Shown here: positions 1-7,158 of the stretch, piece by piece
Layout: the number at the start of each line of letters is the position of its first letter
Position numbering within the stretch: position 1 is the stretch's first letter
NCBI GenBank assembly: GCA_017861415.1
Contig: JAGFXS010000040.1
Span: 1 to 10,179, forward strand
Source: Bacillota bacterium
Lineage (GTDB): Bacteria; Bacillota; Clostridia; Oscillospirales; Oscillospiraceae
Direction: 5' to 3'
DNA length: 10,179 nt
Notes under the pieces: model-generated
Database searches by the model: none
Seen by the model: the letters and a program-made list of their open reading frames with translations, nothing else
Told to the model about the DNA's origin: nothing
Position numbers and translations under genes: made by a program

Positions 1-1296
1 TCCTCCTCTACGGCGGAACTGATCTTCAACGAGGTGAAGGTGCCCAAAAAAAACCTGTTGGGCAAGGAGGGCGATGGCTTTAAAATTGCCATGGCCACTC
101 TGGATGGCGGCCGTATCGGCATTGCTGCCCAGGCTCTGGGCATCGCCCAGGGCGCTTATGAGCAGGCCGTTACCTATGCCAAGGAGCGGGTACAGTTTGG
201 AAAGCCCATCGGCTTCCAACAGGCCATTTCCTTTAAGCTTGCCGACATGGCCACCAAGCTTCGCAGCGCTCGCCTGCTGGTCTACTCCGCCGCGGATATG
301 AAGGAGCACCACGTTCCCTACGGCATGGAGTCTGCCATGGCAAAGCAGTACGCCTCGGACATTGCCCTGGAAGTGACCAATGACGCCCTCCAGATTTTCG
401 GCGGTACCGGCTACCTCAAGGGCATGGATGTGGAGCGGATGTACCGCGACGCTAAAATCACCACCATCTACGAGGGCACCAACGAAATCCAGCGGGTCAT
501 CATTGCCTCTCACATTCTGGGCAAGCCCCCCAAGGAGGAGGGTTCCTCTGTCGGTTCCCTCCAGAAAGCAGCCCCCATCACCGGTCTGCGCAAGCGGGTG
601 ATTTACCGCGAGGGCTCGCCAGAGGATCAGGTCGCCGCCTTGGTGGAATCCCTAAAGAAGAACGGTATTGACTTCTCCGTTGGCATCCCTATGGATACCC
701 CCATCTCCGCAGCTGAGCGGGTAGTTTCCGCCGGTCTTGGCGTCGGCTCCCAGGAAAATATGAAGCTGGTGGAGAATTTGGCCCGGGCCGCCGGGGCAGC
801 CATCGGCAGCTCCCGCCCCGTGGCGGAAACCCTGAAATATTTGCCCCTTGACCGCTACGTGGGTATGTCTGGCCAGAAATTCAGGGGCAACCTCTACATC
901 GCCTGCGGCATTTCCGGCGCCAGCCAGCACCTGAAGGGCATTAAAGATGCCTCTATCATCGTGGCCATCAACAAGGACGGCAGTGCCCCCATCTTTAAGA
1001 ACTGTGACTACGGCATCGTGGGTGATGTCAACGAGATTCTGCCCCTGCTCACCGCAGCACTGGGTACAGGAGAAAAGGAAGCCGCCCCTCCCATGGTGAA
1101 AATAAAGCGTCCCCAGGTGCCCAAACCTGCACCCATCGGGCCTACCTACATTTGCAGTGGCTGCGGCTACGCCTATGTGCCTGAGACTGGCGACCAGGAT
1201 AACGACGTCCCTCCGGGCACCCTGTTTGCCAAGCTACCGGAATCTTGGGTCTGCCCGGAATGTGCCGAGCCCCGAGATCAATTTGTTCAGGCATAA
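1..1296 (+). CDS. Acyl-CoA dehydrogenase / ETF-alpha FAD domain / rubredoxin fusion protein (5' partial)
   Basis: The reading frame is open from base 1, so the true start lies outside the window; the GTG at 34 falls inside a conserved acyl-CoA dehydrogenase segment and is not the start. Three domains are visible. (1) Bases 1-525 are the C-terminal part of a butyryl-CoA-dehydrogenase-like enzyme, with RVQFGKPI, the FGGTGY motif and [10 protein letters not shown], whose Glu (472-474) is the family's catalytic base. (2) About 595-1065 is the FAD-binding C-terminal domain of ETF alpha, with [21 protein letters not shown] and AINKD. The N-terminal ETF-alpha domain is absent. (3) About 1138-1290 is a rubredoxin, with CxxCGY and WVCPEC; the iron ligands are the Cys codons at 1153, 1162, 1252 and 1261. 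A Pro/Ala/Lys-rich linker joins (2) and (3). Roughly the first 215 residues are missing if the dehydrogenase is of normal length. The protein should pass acyl-CoA electrons to a rubredoxin partner; the adjacent flavodiiron protein is the obvious candidate (inference). Confidence 0.93.
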   Translation, partial: SSSTAELIFNEVKVPKKNLLGKEGDGFKIAMATLDGGRIGIAAQALGIAQGAYEQAVTYAKERVQFGKPIGFQQAISFKLADMATKLRSARLLVYSAADMKEHHVPYGMESAMAKQYASDIALEVTNDALQIFGGTGYLKGMDVERMYRDAKITTIYEGTNEIQRVIIASHILGKPPKEEGSSVGSLQKAAPITGLRKRVIYREGSPEDQVAALVESLKKNGIDFSVGIPMDTPISAAERVVSAGLGVGSQENMKLVENLARAAGAAIGSSRPVAETLKYLPLDRYVGMSGQKFRGNLYIACGISGASQHLKGIKDASIIVAINKDGSAPIFKNCDYGIVGDVNEILPLLTAALGTGEKEAAPPMVKIKRPQVPKPAPIGPTYICSGCGYAYVPETGDQDNDVPPGTLFAKLPESWVCPECAEPRDQFVQA

Positions 1297-1317
1297 CGCC
1301 GAAGGGAGGAACGCTAG

Positions 1318-2526
1318 ATGTATTCTGTCAGAACCGTAACCGACGACCTTTACTGGGTCGGCGCCAATGACCATCGATTGGCCTTATTTGAAAACGCATA
1401 CCCCATCCCCAGAGGTGTCTCCTATAATTCCTATCTGCTGCTGGATGAGAAAACCGTCCTCTTTGATACCGTGGACTGGTCCGCCTGCCGGCAGCTGCTG
1501 GAAAATGTGAATCATCTGCTGTCGGGCCGCCCGCTGGATTATCTAGTCATCAATCATTTAGAGCCGGACCATGCCGGTTCCATTGAGGAAATCCTCCTCC
1601 GTTGGCCTAATATCACCGTCATCAGCAACGAAAAGGCCTTTATGCTCATGCGTCAGTTTGGCTTTCATGTGGACGAGCATGCCACTGTTCAAGTTAAGGA
1701 GGGCGACACCTTCAGCTTTGGCACCCACACCGTCACCTTTGTGTTCGCACCCATGGTCCATTGGCCTGAGGTAATGGTCACATTTGACCTCACAAACGGT
1801 GTTCTCTTCTCCGCTGATGCCTTCGGTACCTTCGGCGCTCTGGACGGAAAGCTCTTCGCCGATGAGGTGAACTTCGACCGGGATTGGCTGGACGACGCCC
1901 GGCGCTACCTCACCAATATCGTGGGGAAATACGGCCCCCACATTCAGCTGCTTTTGAAAAAGGCAGGTGGAATACTGGATCAGATCAAATTTATTTGCCC
2001 CCTCCACGGCCCAGTTTGGCGAGAGGATCTCATGTATTTTATCCGAAAATACGACCTGTGGAGCCGGTATCTCCCCGAGGAAAAGGGCGTACTCATCGCC
2101 TACGCTTCCATGTACGGCAACACCGAGTCTGTCGCCCAGGCTCTGGCCGCCAGGCTTTGCGACAAGGGCATGACCAATGTCGCCCTGTATGATGTCTCCT
2201 CCACCCATGTGTCTCAGCTGATCTCCGAGTCCTTCAAATACAGCCACATGGTGCTGGCCAGCGTCACCTATAATCTTGGAATTTACCCCGCCATGCACAA
2301 CCTCCTCATAGACATGAAAGCCTTAAACGTCCAGAATCGCACAGTAGCCATTGTGGAGAACGGCTCTTGGGCGGTGAAATCAGGAGATCTGATCTCTAAG
2401 TTTCTCACCGATGAGATGAAAAAAATGACGGTGCTTAATGAGCGTATCAGTATTGCCTCTTCCCTGGGGGCGGACAAGGCCTCGGAGATTGACACCCTCG
2501 CCGATGCCATTCTTGCTTCCATGTAG
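1318..2526 (+). CDS. fprA: A-type flavodiiron protein (O2/NO reductase), FprA family
   Basis: This 402-residue protein has the standard length and order of a class A flavodiiron protein: an N-terminal metallo-beta-lactamase-like diiron domain, then a flavodoxin domain. All diiron ligands are present: His80, Glu82, Asp84 and His85 (NHLEPDH), His148 (MVHWPE), Asp167 (SADAFG) and His230 (CPLHGP). The FMN phosphate loop is seen around residues 264-270 (SMYGNTE). The family is cytoplasmic and reduces O2 to water or NO to N2O, usually taking electrons from rubredoxin. The start is ATG with GGGAGGA about 8 bases upstream. The gene follows the rubredoxin-carrying fusion gene by 21 bases with no terminator between them, so the two are probably co-transcribed and the fused rubredoxin domain is a likely donor (inference). 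A terminator follows. Whether O2 or NO is the physiological substrate cannot be read from the sequence. Confidence 0.96.
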   Translation: MYSVRTVTDDLYWVGANDHRLALFENAYPIPRGVSYNSYLLLDEKTVLFDTVDWSACRQLLENVNHLLSGRPLDYLVINHLEPDHAGSIEEILLRWPNITVISNEKAFMLMRQFGFHVDEHATVQVKEGDTFSFGTHTVTFVFAPMVHWPEVMVTFDLTNGVLFSADAFGTFGALDGKLFADEVNFDRDWLDDARRYLTNIVGKYGPHIQLLLKKAGGILDQIKFICPLHGPVWREDLMYFIRKYDLWSRYLPEEKGVLIAYASMYGNTESVAQALAARLCDKGMTNVALYDVSSTHVSQLISESFKYSHMVLASVTYNLGIYPAMHNLLIDMKALNVQNRTVAIVENGSWAVKSGDLISKFLTDEMKKMTVLNERISIASSLGADKASEIDTLADAILASM

Positions 2527-2563
2527 AGCCTGCACCCGCGCTCCTTCCCCTATCTTTTTTGCG

Positions 2564-2605
2564 AAGAAGCCCATCATCCTCATAGGGACAATGGGCTTCT
2601 TTTTC
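2564..2605 (+). terminator. Rho-independent terminator after the flavodiiron gene
   Basis: A perfect 11-bp stem (AAGAAGCCCAT at 2564-2574 paired with ATGGGCTTCTT at 2591-2601) is followed directly by a T run (2600-2604). The 16-base loop can form a further CCT/AGG pairing. It lies about 38 bases after the flavodiiron stop codon and closes the fusion/fprA transcription unit. Confidence 0.9.
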
Positions 2606-2699
2606 CCTGGAGAAAGCAGGATGTCCCCCAATTAGGTAAAATTTCACTGCAAAACTATTAAAATGATCGTTGCGGGCACAAGTATACCCCTGGGAATTG

Positions 2700-2711
2700 T
2701 GGTAAATACCA
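2700..2711. promoter_or_regulatory. Inverted repeat just upstream of the nfn -35 element (candidate operator)
   Basis: TGGTA-AA-TACCA is a perfect 12-bp dyad that ends one base before the proposed -35 hexamer of the nfnAB promoter. Its position suits an activator or repressor site. I do not recognise the binding protein, and such a short dyad may be chance. Confidence 0.35.
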
Positions 2712-2712
2712 A

Positions 2713-2740
2713 TTGAGTCCTACCTCAGGCATGCTATACT
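2713..2740 (+). promoter_or_regulatory. Promoter of nfnAB (extended -10)
   Basis: The -35 element is TTGAGT (2713-2718), followed by a 16-base spacer and TATACT (2735-2740), which is preceded by TGC to give an extended -10. Five of six -10 bases and four of six -35 bases match the SigA consensus. Transcription would start near 2747, leaving a leader of about 85 bases before nfnA. The element lies downstream of the fprA terminator, so nfnAB is a separate transcription unit. Confidence 0.7.
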
Positions 2741-2756
2741 ATATTCAACATGATAA

Positions 2757-2776
2757 ATTGGGTCATTTTACCCAAT
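2757..2776. promoter_or_regulatory. Inverted repeat at the start of the nfn leader (candidate operator or hairpin)
   Basis: ATTGGGT-CATTTT-ACCCAAT is a perfect 7-bp dyad with a 6-base loop, beginning 16 bases after the -10 element, so it covers the first transcribed bases. It could be a repressor site or a 5' hairpin that stabilises the mRNA. A similar single half (ATTAGGTAAAAT) occurs at about 2632-2643. No known regulator is assigned. Confidence 0.4.
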
Positions 2777-2830
2777 CGGTGGCCCGATGTATGATGCCAA
2801 GGAGCCGCCCAATGGTTTTGGAGGACGCTT

Positions 2831-3670
2831 ATGTACCGTATCGTTAATAAAAAGCAATTGAACCAGTTCGCCACTCTCATGGAGATTGAGGCTCCTCTTG
2901 TCGCTGACAAGGCTAAGGCTGGTCAGTTTATCATTTTTCGGATTGATACCCAGGGAGAACGCGTCCCCCTGACCATTGCCGACTACAACCGGGATGCAGG
3001 GACTATCACCCTCATTTTTCAGGCAGTTGGTCAGACAACCACACGGCTATCCCAGATGAATGTTGGCGATCAGCTCCTGGATTTGGTGGGGCCACTGGGG
3101 AATCCTACCCATTTTGACGGGGCGAAAAATGTCTGTGTCATTGGCGGAGGCGTTGGCTGTGCCATTGCCTACCCCCAGGCAAAAGCCCTGTTTCGGGAGA
3201 GTGCCCGGGTCACCGTGATCGCCGGCTTCCGCAGCGGAGAGCATGTCCTTCTGGAGGAAGAGCTTCGTCAGGTCTCCCATAGCCTTTTCATCACCACGGA
3301 TGACGGTTCCTATGGAGAGGCTGGCTTTGTCACCACCAAGCTCCAAGACCTCATCGAGGCCGGAAACCAATTTGACCTTGTAATCACCATCGGCCCGGTA
3401 CCCATGATGAAATCTGTGTCCCTACTCACCAAAAACTACGGGATCAAAACTCTGGTAAGCCTAAATCCCATCATGATTGACGGCACCGGCATGTGCGGCG
3501 GCTGCCGGGTCACCGTGGACGGCGCCTTGAAATTTGCCTGCGTAGACGGGCCTGATTTTGACGGCCACCTAGTAGACTTCGATGAGCTGATGCTCCGCAA
3601 CACTGTTTATAAGGAAATTGAGACCCACCGCTGCCGCCTATCGGAAGGGGAAAACCATGCAGACACATAA
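2831..3670 (+). CDS. nfnA: NADH-dependent ferredoxin:NADP+ oxidoreductase subunit alpha (NfnA)
   Basis: This 279-residue protein is of the ferredoxin-NADP reductase / PyrK-like type. Visible are the FAD-binding RVPLTI (residues 44-50), the nucleotide-binding GGGVGCA (105-111), and a C-terminal [2Fe-2S] site with Asp217, Cys222, Cys225 and Cys237; one Asp and three Cys is the ligand pattern known for NfnA. In the Nfn complex this subunit handles NADH and the [2Fe-2S] cluster, while NfnB bifurcates electrons between ferredoxin and NAD. The ATG is preceded by GGAGG with a 6-base spacer. The end overlaps the nfnB start by 14 bases, indicating translational coupling. On its own it could be mistaken for the dihydroorotate dehydrogenase subunit PyrK or a sulfide dehydrogenase subunit; the partner gene settles it as NfnA. 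Confidence 0.92.
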   Translation: MYRIVNKKQLNQFATLMEIEAPLVADKAKAGQFIIFRIDTQGERVPLTIADYNRDAGTITLIFQAVGQTTTRLSQMNVGDQLLDLVGPLGNPTHFDGAKNVCVIGGGVGCAIAYPQAKALFRESARVTVIAGFRSGEHVLLEEELRQVSHSLFITTDDGSYGEAGFVTTKLQDLIEAGNQFDLVITIGPVPMMKSVSLLTKNYGIKTLVSLNPIMIDGTGMCGGCRVTVDGALKFACVDGPDFDGHLVDFDELMLRNTVYKEIETHRCRLSEGENHADT

Positions 3671-5042
3671 GACGCCAATGCCAGAGCAGCCCCCCCAGTT
3701 GCGCGTGCGCAATTTTGACGAGGTTGCGTTGGGCTACACCGAGGAAATGGCCCTGCAAGAGGCCGCCCGCTGCCTCAACTGTAAAACCAAACCCTGTGTC
3801 GCCGCCTGCCCAGTGAACGTCCATATCCCGGAGTTCATTCAGGCCGTGGTGGACCGGGACTATGAAAAAGCCTACCACATCATCACCGAAACCAATTCCA
3901 TGCCCGCCATTTGTGGGCGGGTTTGCCCCCAGGAAACCCAGTGCGAGGCAAAATGCGTCCTTGCTGCCAAGCACGAGCCGGTAGCCATTGGGCGGCTGGA
4001 ACGCTTTGTGGCCGACTGGTATATGAAAAACATTAAGGACGCAGTGATTGCTCCCTCGCCCAACGGAAAAAAAGTGGCCACCATCGGTGCCGGGCCTTCC
4101 GGACTCTCCTGCGCCTACGATCTTGCCATCAAGGGCTACGATGTCACCATTTTTGAGGCTCTCCACGAAGCCGGTGGCGTGCTGGCCTATGGAATCCCCG
4201 AATTTCGGCTGCCAACCTGGGTCATTAACTATGAAATCGGACGTTTGCTGGAGCTGGGCGTCGACATCAAGTGCAATGTGGTCATTGGCAGGGCCCTGGA
4301 CATGGACGATCTGTTCTCCCGTGGCTTTGACGCCGTGTATATCGCTTCAGGGGCCGGTCTGCCCAACTTCATGAATATCGAGGGAGAAAACTTAAAGGGT
4401 GTTTACTCCGCCAACGAGTACCTCACCCGAGTGAATCTGATGAAAAGCTACCAGAAGGACGCCGGGACTCCCATTCGCCAGAGCCGGGCTGTGGCGGTGG
4501 TGGGAGGTGGCAACGTAGCCATGGATGCGGTGCGCTGTGCCAAGCGATTGGGAGCTGAGACCGTATACCTCATCTACCGCCGCTCTGAGGAAGAGATGCC
4601 CGCCCGCCTAGAGGAGGCGCACCACGCCAAAGAGGAGGGGGTAATTTTTCGCACCCTCACCAATCCCATCCGCATTTTGGGAGACGAGACCGGCCAGGTT
4701 TCTGCTATCGAATGCGTGGAAATGTCCCTGGGCGAGGCCGACGCCTCCGGCCGCCGAAGCGCCCACCCTAAGGAGGGCACAGAGTTCCTTCTCCCGGTGG
4801 ACACCGTGATTATGGCTATCGGCACCTCTCCGAACCCTCTGGTCACCCGGGCCATAAAGGATCTGGAAACCAACCGCCACGGCTGTATCGTCACCGACGC
4901 TGGCATGCAGACCAGCATTCGTAACATCTATGCCGGCGGGGATGCAGTGAAGGGTGCGGCTACGGTTATCTATGCCATGGGCACCGGGAAGATCGCCGCA
5001 GAGTCCATCCACCGCTCTCTTTCGGAGCCTCCAACAGATTGA
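3657..5042 (+). CDS. nfnB: NADH-dependent ferredoxin:NADP+ oxidoreductase subunit beta (NfnB, GltD-like)
   Basis: This 461-residue protein starts at the ATG at 3657, which has GGAAGGGG just upstream and gives the typical MxTHKTPMPEQ N-terminus. The in-frame TTG at 3618 lacks a ribosome binding site. Cysteines for two [4Fe-4S] clusters are present (Cys39, 42, 47, 51 and Cys86, 90, 96, 100). The FAD dinucleotide loop is GAGPSGL (144-150), and the NADP loop is GGGNVAMD (283-290) followed by YRRSEEEMPAR, whose arginines favour NADP(H). A second FAD-contact segment, IYAGGDAVKGA, is near the C-terminus. With NfnA this cytoplasmic flavoprotein couples NADPH oxidation to reduction of NAD+ and ferredoxin, or the reverse. 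It resembles the small subunit of glutamate synthase, but no gltB is present and nfnA is directly upstream. It is the last gene before a shared terminator. Confidence 0.93.
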   Translation: MQTHKTPMPEQPPQLRVRNFDEVALGYTEEMALQEAARCLNCKTKPCVAACPVNVHIPEFIQAVVDRDYEKAYHIITETNSMPAICGRVCPQETQCEAKCVLAAKHEPVAIGRLERFVADWYMKNIKDAVIAPSPNGKKVATIGAGPSGLSCAYDLAIKGYDVTIFEALHEAGGVLAYGIPEFRLPTWVINYEIGRLLELGVDIKCNVVIGRALDMDDLFSRGFDAVYIASGAGLPNFMNIEGENLKGVYSANEYLTRVNLMKSYQKDAGTPIRQSRAVAVVGGGNVAMDAVRCAKRLGAETVYLIYRRSEEEMPARLEEAHHAKEEGVIFRTLTNPIRILGDETGQVSAIECVEMSLGEADASGRRSAHPKEGTEFLLPVDTVIMAIGTSPNPLVTRAIKDLETNRHGCIVTDAGMQTSIRNIYAGGDAVKGAATVIYAMGTGKIAAESIHRSLSEPPTD

Positions 5043-5051
5043 CAGAAGAAC

Positions 5052-5081
5052 GCCCCCACGGCCGAACTCGGCTGTGGGGGC
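5052..5081. terminator. Bidirectional terminator between nfnB and ttcA
   Basis: Arms GCCCCCACGGCCGA (5052-5065) and TCGGCTGTGGGGGC (5068-5081) pair along nearly their whole length with a single G-T wobble and a short AACT loop. The plus side is followed by TCATTTAAT and the minus side by GTTCTTCTGTC. Neither tail is a strong T run, but the very stable GC stem between two converging genes fits a terminator used from both sides. Confidence 0.75.
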
Positions 5082-5109
5082 TCATTTAATACAAATTGGA
5101 TAAAGCGTG

Positions 5110-5991
5110 TCAGTCCTCCAGATCCCCGATTTCTTCCAAGGGTGCGTGCATATTTCGGTAGTGTTCTGTAAAGGAAACCTCTCGCCCTTGGGATTTATAG
5201 CCCACCATGGTGTCCAGGCAAAGGGAGTGGATGCTGCTGAATATACTCTTTTCGATGTTTGGATTGTCCCGCTTCAGATGGCGGATGAGAGTTTTGATCT
5301 CCTGCCGTTTCGACCCGCCTCCGCCGTTGTCACACATGGTGCACAGCTCAGTAAAGCGGCAGGCGCACTGTATGAACTCCAGATCGTTGTAGCGCTTCCA
5401 GGCCAAGATGTCCTCCTCGTGGATGCAGTACAAGGGACGTATCAGCTCCATGCCCTCAAAATTCCGACTGCGCAGCTTTGGCGGCATGGCCTGGAGCTGG
5501 GAGCCGTAGAACATCCCCATCACCGTGGTCTCGATGACATCGCTGAAGTGGTGGCCCAGGGCAATTTTATTGCAGCCCCGCTTCTTCGCCTCGCTGTACA
5601 GGTGTCCCCGGCGCATTCTGGCGCACAGATAACAAGGAGACTGGTCGGTGTTGTTGGCGATTGCAAAGATATCCGTTTCAAAAATGGTAATTGGCACATG
5701 GAGCAGCGCGGCGTTGCTTTCGATTTTCTGCCGATTTACTTCGTTGTAGCCCGGGTCCATCACCAGAAACAGAAGCTCAAAGGGGACATCACTGTGCCGA
5801 TGAAGCTCCTGCATAAGCTTAGCCATGAGCATGGAGTCCTTCCCCCCGGAGATGCAGACGGCAATTTTATCCCCCGCCTCCACCAGCTGATACCGTTTTA
5901 CCGCCAGGATAAAGGGCTTCCATATTTGTTTTCTAAATTTTTTGTTGATGCTTCGTTCAATGAGCTGATGCTGTTCCAGTTCCCTGCCCAT
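5110..5991 (-). CDS. ttcA: PP-loop ATPase, TtcA-like tRNA 2-thiocytidine synthase
   Basis: This 293-residue protein carries the ATP-pyrophosphatase PP-loop SGGKDS (48-53), PCxLCARMRRG with Cys120 and Cys123, and an AMPPKL...IRPLYC segment seen in TtcA. It then has Cys209, 211, 217 and 220 before a GGGG-SKRQ stretch. In E. coli TtcA, two cysteines of the first CxxC and one later cysteine hold a [4Fe-4S] cluster used to thiolate C32 of some tRNAs; the spacing here fits that family, with more cysteines than usual in the second group. The start is ATG with GGGAGG five to six bases upstream. It is the third gene of a minus-strand set led by tcdA, 45 bases after a cysteine desulfurase that could supply its sulfur. 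Many such genes in Clostridia are annotated only as 'ATP-binding protein', so the exact target nucleoside is inferred. Confidence 0.8.
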   Translation of the reverse strand: MGRELEQHQLIERSINKKFRKQIWKPFILAVKRYQLVEAGDKIAVCISGGKDSMLMAKLMQELHRHSDVPFELLFLVMDPGYNEVNRQKIESNAALLHVPITIFETDIFAIANNTDQSPCYLCARMRRGHLYSEAKKRGCNKIALGHHFSDVIETTVMGMFYGSQLQAMPPKLRSRNFEGMELIRPLYCIHEEDILAWKRYNDLEFIQCACRFTELCTMCDNGGGGSKRQEIKTLIRHLKRDNPNIEKSIFSSIHSLCLDTMVGYKSQGREVSFTEHYRNMHAPLEEIGDLED

Positions 5992-6036
5992 AATATCCTC
6001 CCGAATGTGGTTCCGTGGGTATTGTACTATGCTCTG

Positions 6037-7158
6037 CTACCGGCAAAGAGCCTGATAGCAGCGGTCAAATGCCTCTAAAAATCTCTGAAGCTCTTCCTCC
6101 GTGGTCAGGTGGCTCAGACTGATGCGCCAGGAGGACAAAGCGTTTTTTCGATCCCGGCTCACGGCAAAGACCGCCCGGGAGGGGGTGCCCTCCGCCGCGC
6201 AGGCTGACTTCACCGACACGCAGACGCCTTCTTCATCCAGCGCCTGCTGGAAGACCCCGGCCTTCACTCCCTGAACGCTCAGGTTCAGAATATGGGGCAC
6301 CGCTTCAAGTGGGCTGTTGATCCGCACCTTGGGATAGGCCCCGATGGCTTCTCGCAGGGCCCGATTTTTCTCCTGAACTTGAACCGTCCGCTCATTCAGT
6401 TGATGAAGGGCCAACTCCAAGGCCGCCTCCAGCCCGGCAGCCAGGGCTAGGGCCGGGGTGCCGCTGCGGTAGATGGTGGTGCTGGTTCCCCCGTGTATTA
6501 GGGGTTCAAGCGAGGTGCCTGTTCGCTTAATCAGAAGTCCGCTGCCCTTGAGTCCGTAAAACTTGTGGGGCGCAAGACTCACGGTGTCCGCTAGAGAGAG
6601 ATCAAGCGACACCTTCCCCACGGCTTGGGTAGCATCCACGTGGAGTCGGCAGCTTGTCCCCTGACGGAGAAGCGCTGCAATCTCTACAATGGGCTGAATG
6701 GTACCCAGCTCGCTGTCCACGGCACAAATTGCCGCCAGCACCGTGTCCTTCCGCAGCAGATACTTCAAGTGCGCTGTATCCACTGTGCCGTCTCGGCGGA
6801 TGTCCACCAGATCAATTTCATAGCCCTGCTCCTGGAGAACCGTCAGGCAGCCGCTAACCGAGGAGTGCTCAAGCGGGGTGGAAATAATGTGCCTGCCCAC
6901 GTGGCGATAGGCACGCACCAACCCCTTGATAGCGGTGTTGTTGGACTCGCTGGCTCCGGAGGTATAGATGATTTCCTCGGGGATGACCTCCAACAATCCG
7001 GCGATAGACGCCGTAATCCGGCAGAGTTCCTCCTGTGCCTCACGCCCTACCCGATGCCGGGCATTTGGGTTTCCCGGAAATGCTGCCTCTGCCTGGCAGA
7101 AGCGCGCCAGCACCGCCGGATCAACCGGTGTAGTGGCGGAGTAATCCAGATAGATCAT
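6037..7158 (-). CDS. Cysteine desulfurase, NifS/IscS family (PLP enzyme)
   Basis: This 373-residue class V aminotransferase-fold protein starts with MIYLDYSATTPVD, the classic N-terminus of the family. Visible sites are TSGASESNN (PLP phosphate region), His98 in the EHSS motif (PLP stacking), HVDATQAVGK with Asp175 and Gln178, the PLP-binding Lys199 in the APHKFYG motif, and the persulfide Cys320 in the KSACAAEG loop. It removes sulfur from cysteine to give alanine and an enzyme persulfide. No iscU or other scaffold lies beside it; instead it sits between tcdA (ATGA overlap, so translationally coupled) and a TtcA-like gene, so a role in tRNA thiolation and in TcdA function is likely. This recalls E. 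coli csdA-csdE-tcdA, though no csdE is present. The loop ending in SACAAEG is slightly divergent, so I give no paralogue name. Confidence 0.92.
   Translation of the reverse strand: MIYLDYSATTPVDPAVLARFCQAEAAFPGNPNARHRVGREAQEELCRITASIAGLLEVIPEEIIYTSGASESNNTAIKGLVRAYRHVGRHIISTPLEHSSVSGCLTVLQEQGYEIDLVDIRRDGTVDTAHLKYLLRKDTVLAAICAVDSELGTIQPIVEIAALLRQGTSCRLHVDATQAVGKVSLDLSLADTVSLAPHKFYGLKGSGLLIKRTGTSLEPLIHGGTSTTIYRSGTPALALAAGLEAALELALHQLNERTVQVQEKNRALREAIGAYPKVRINSPLEAVPHILNLSVQGVKAGVFQQALDEEGVCVSVKSACAAEGTPSRAVFAVSRDRKNALSSWRISLSHLTTEEELQRFLEAFDRCYQALCR

Noticed and set aside
34..36. GTG at 34 as the start of the fusion protein
   Set aside because: The frame is open to base 1, and the residues before it (TAELIFNEV) belong to the conserved acyl-CoA dehydrogenase fold, so the gene is truncated by the window.
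1558..2298. Minus-strand open frame of 246 codons
   Set aside because: It is an antisense shadow of the flavodiiron gene, whose ligands and length are complete.
3618..3656. TTG start at 3618 for nfnB
   Set aside because: It would add 13 residues unlike the family, with no ribosome binding site. The ATG at 3657 has GGAAGGGG upstream and gives the typical N-terminus.
3510..4166. Minus-strand open frame of 218 codons
   Set aside because: It is antisense across the nfnA/nfnB junction and shows no known motif.
2831..5042. PyrK plus glutamate synthase small subunit as the identity of the nfn pair
   Set aside because: No pyrD or gltB is adjacent. The overlap of exactly these two families and the Asp + 3 Cys cluster site in the first are typical of NfnAB.
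5107..6078. Plus-strand open frame of 323 codons
   Set aside because: It is antisense to the ttcA-like gene, which has clear family motifs (SGGKDS, CxxC) and a good ribosome binding site. The plus frame has no recognisable domain.
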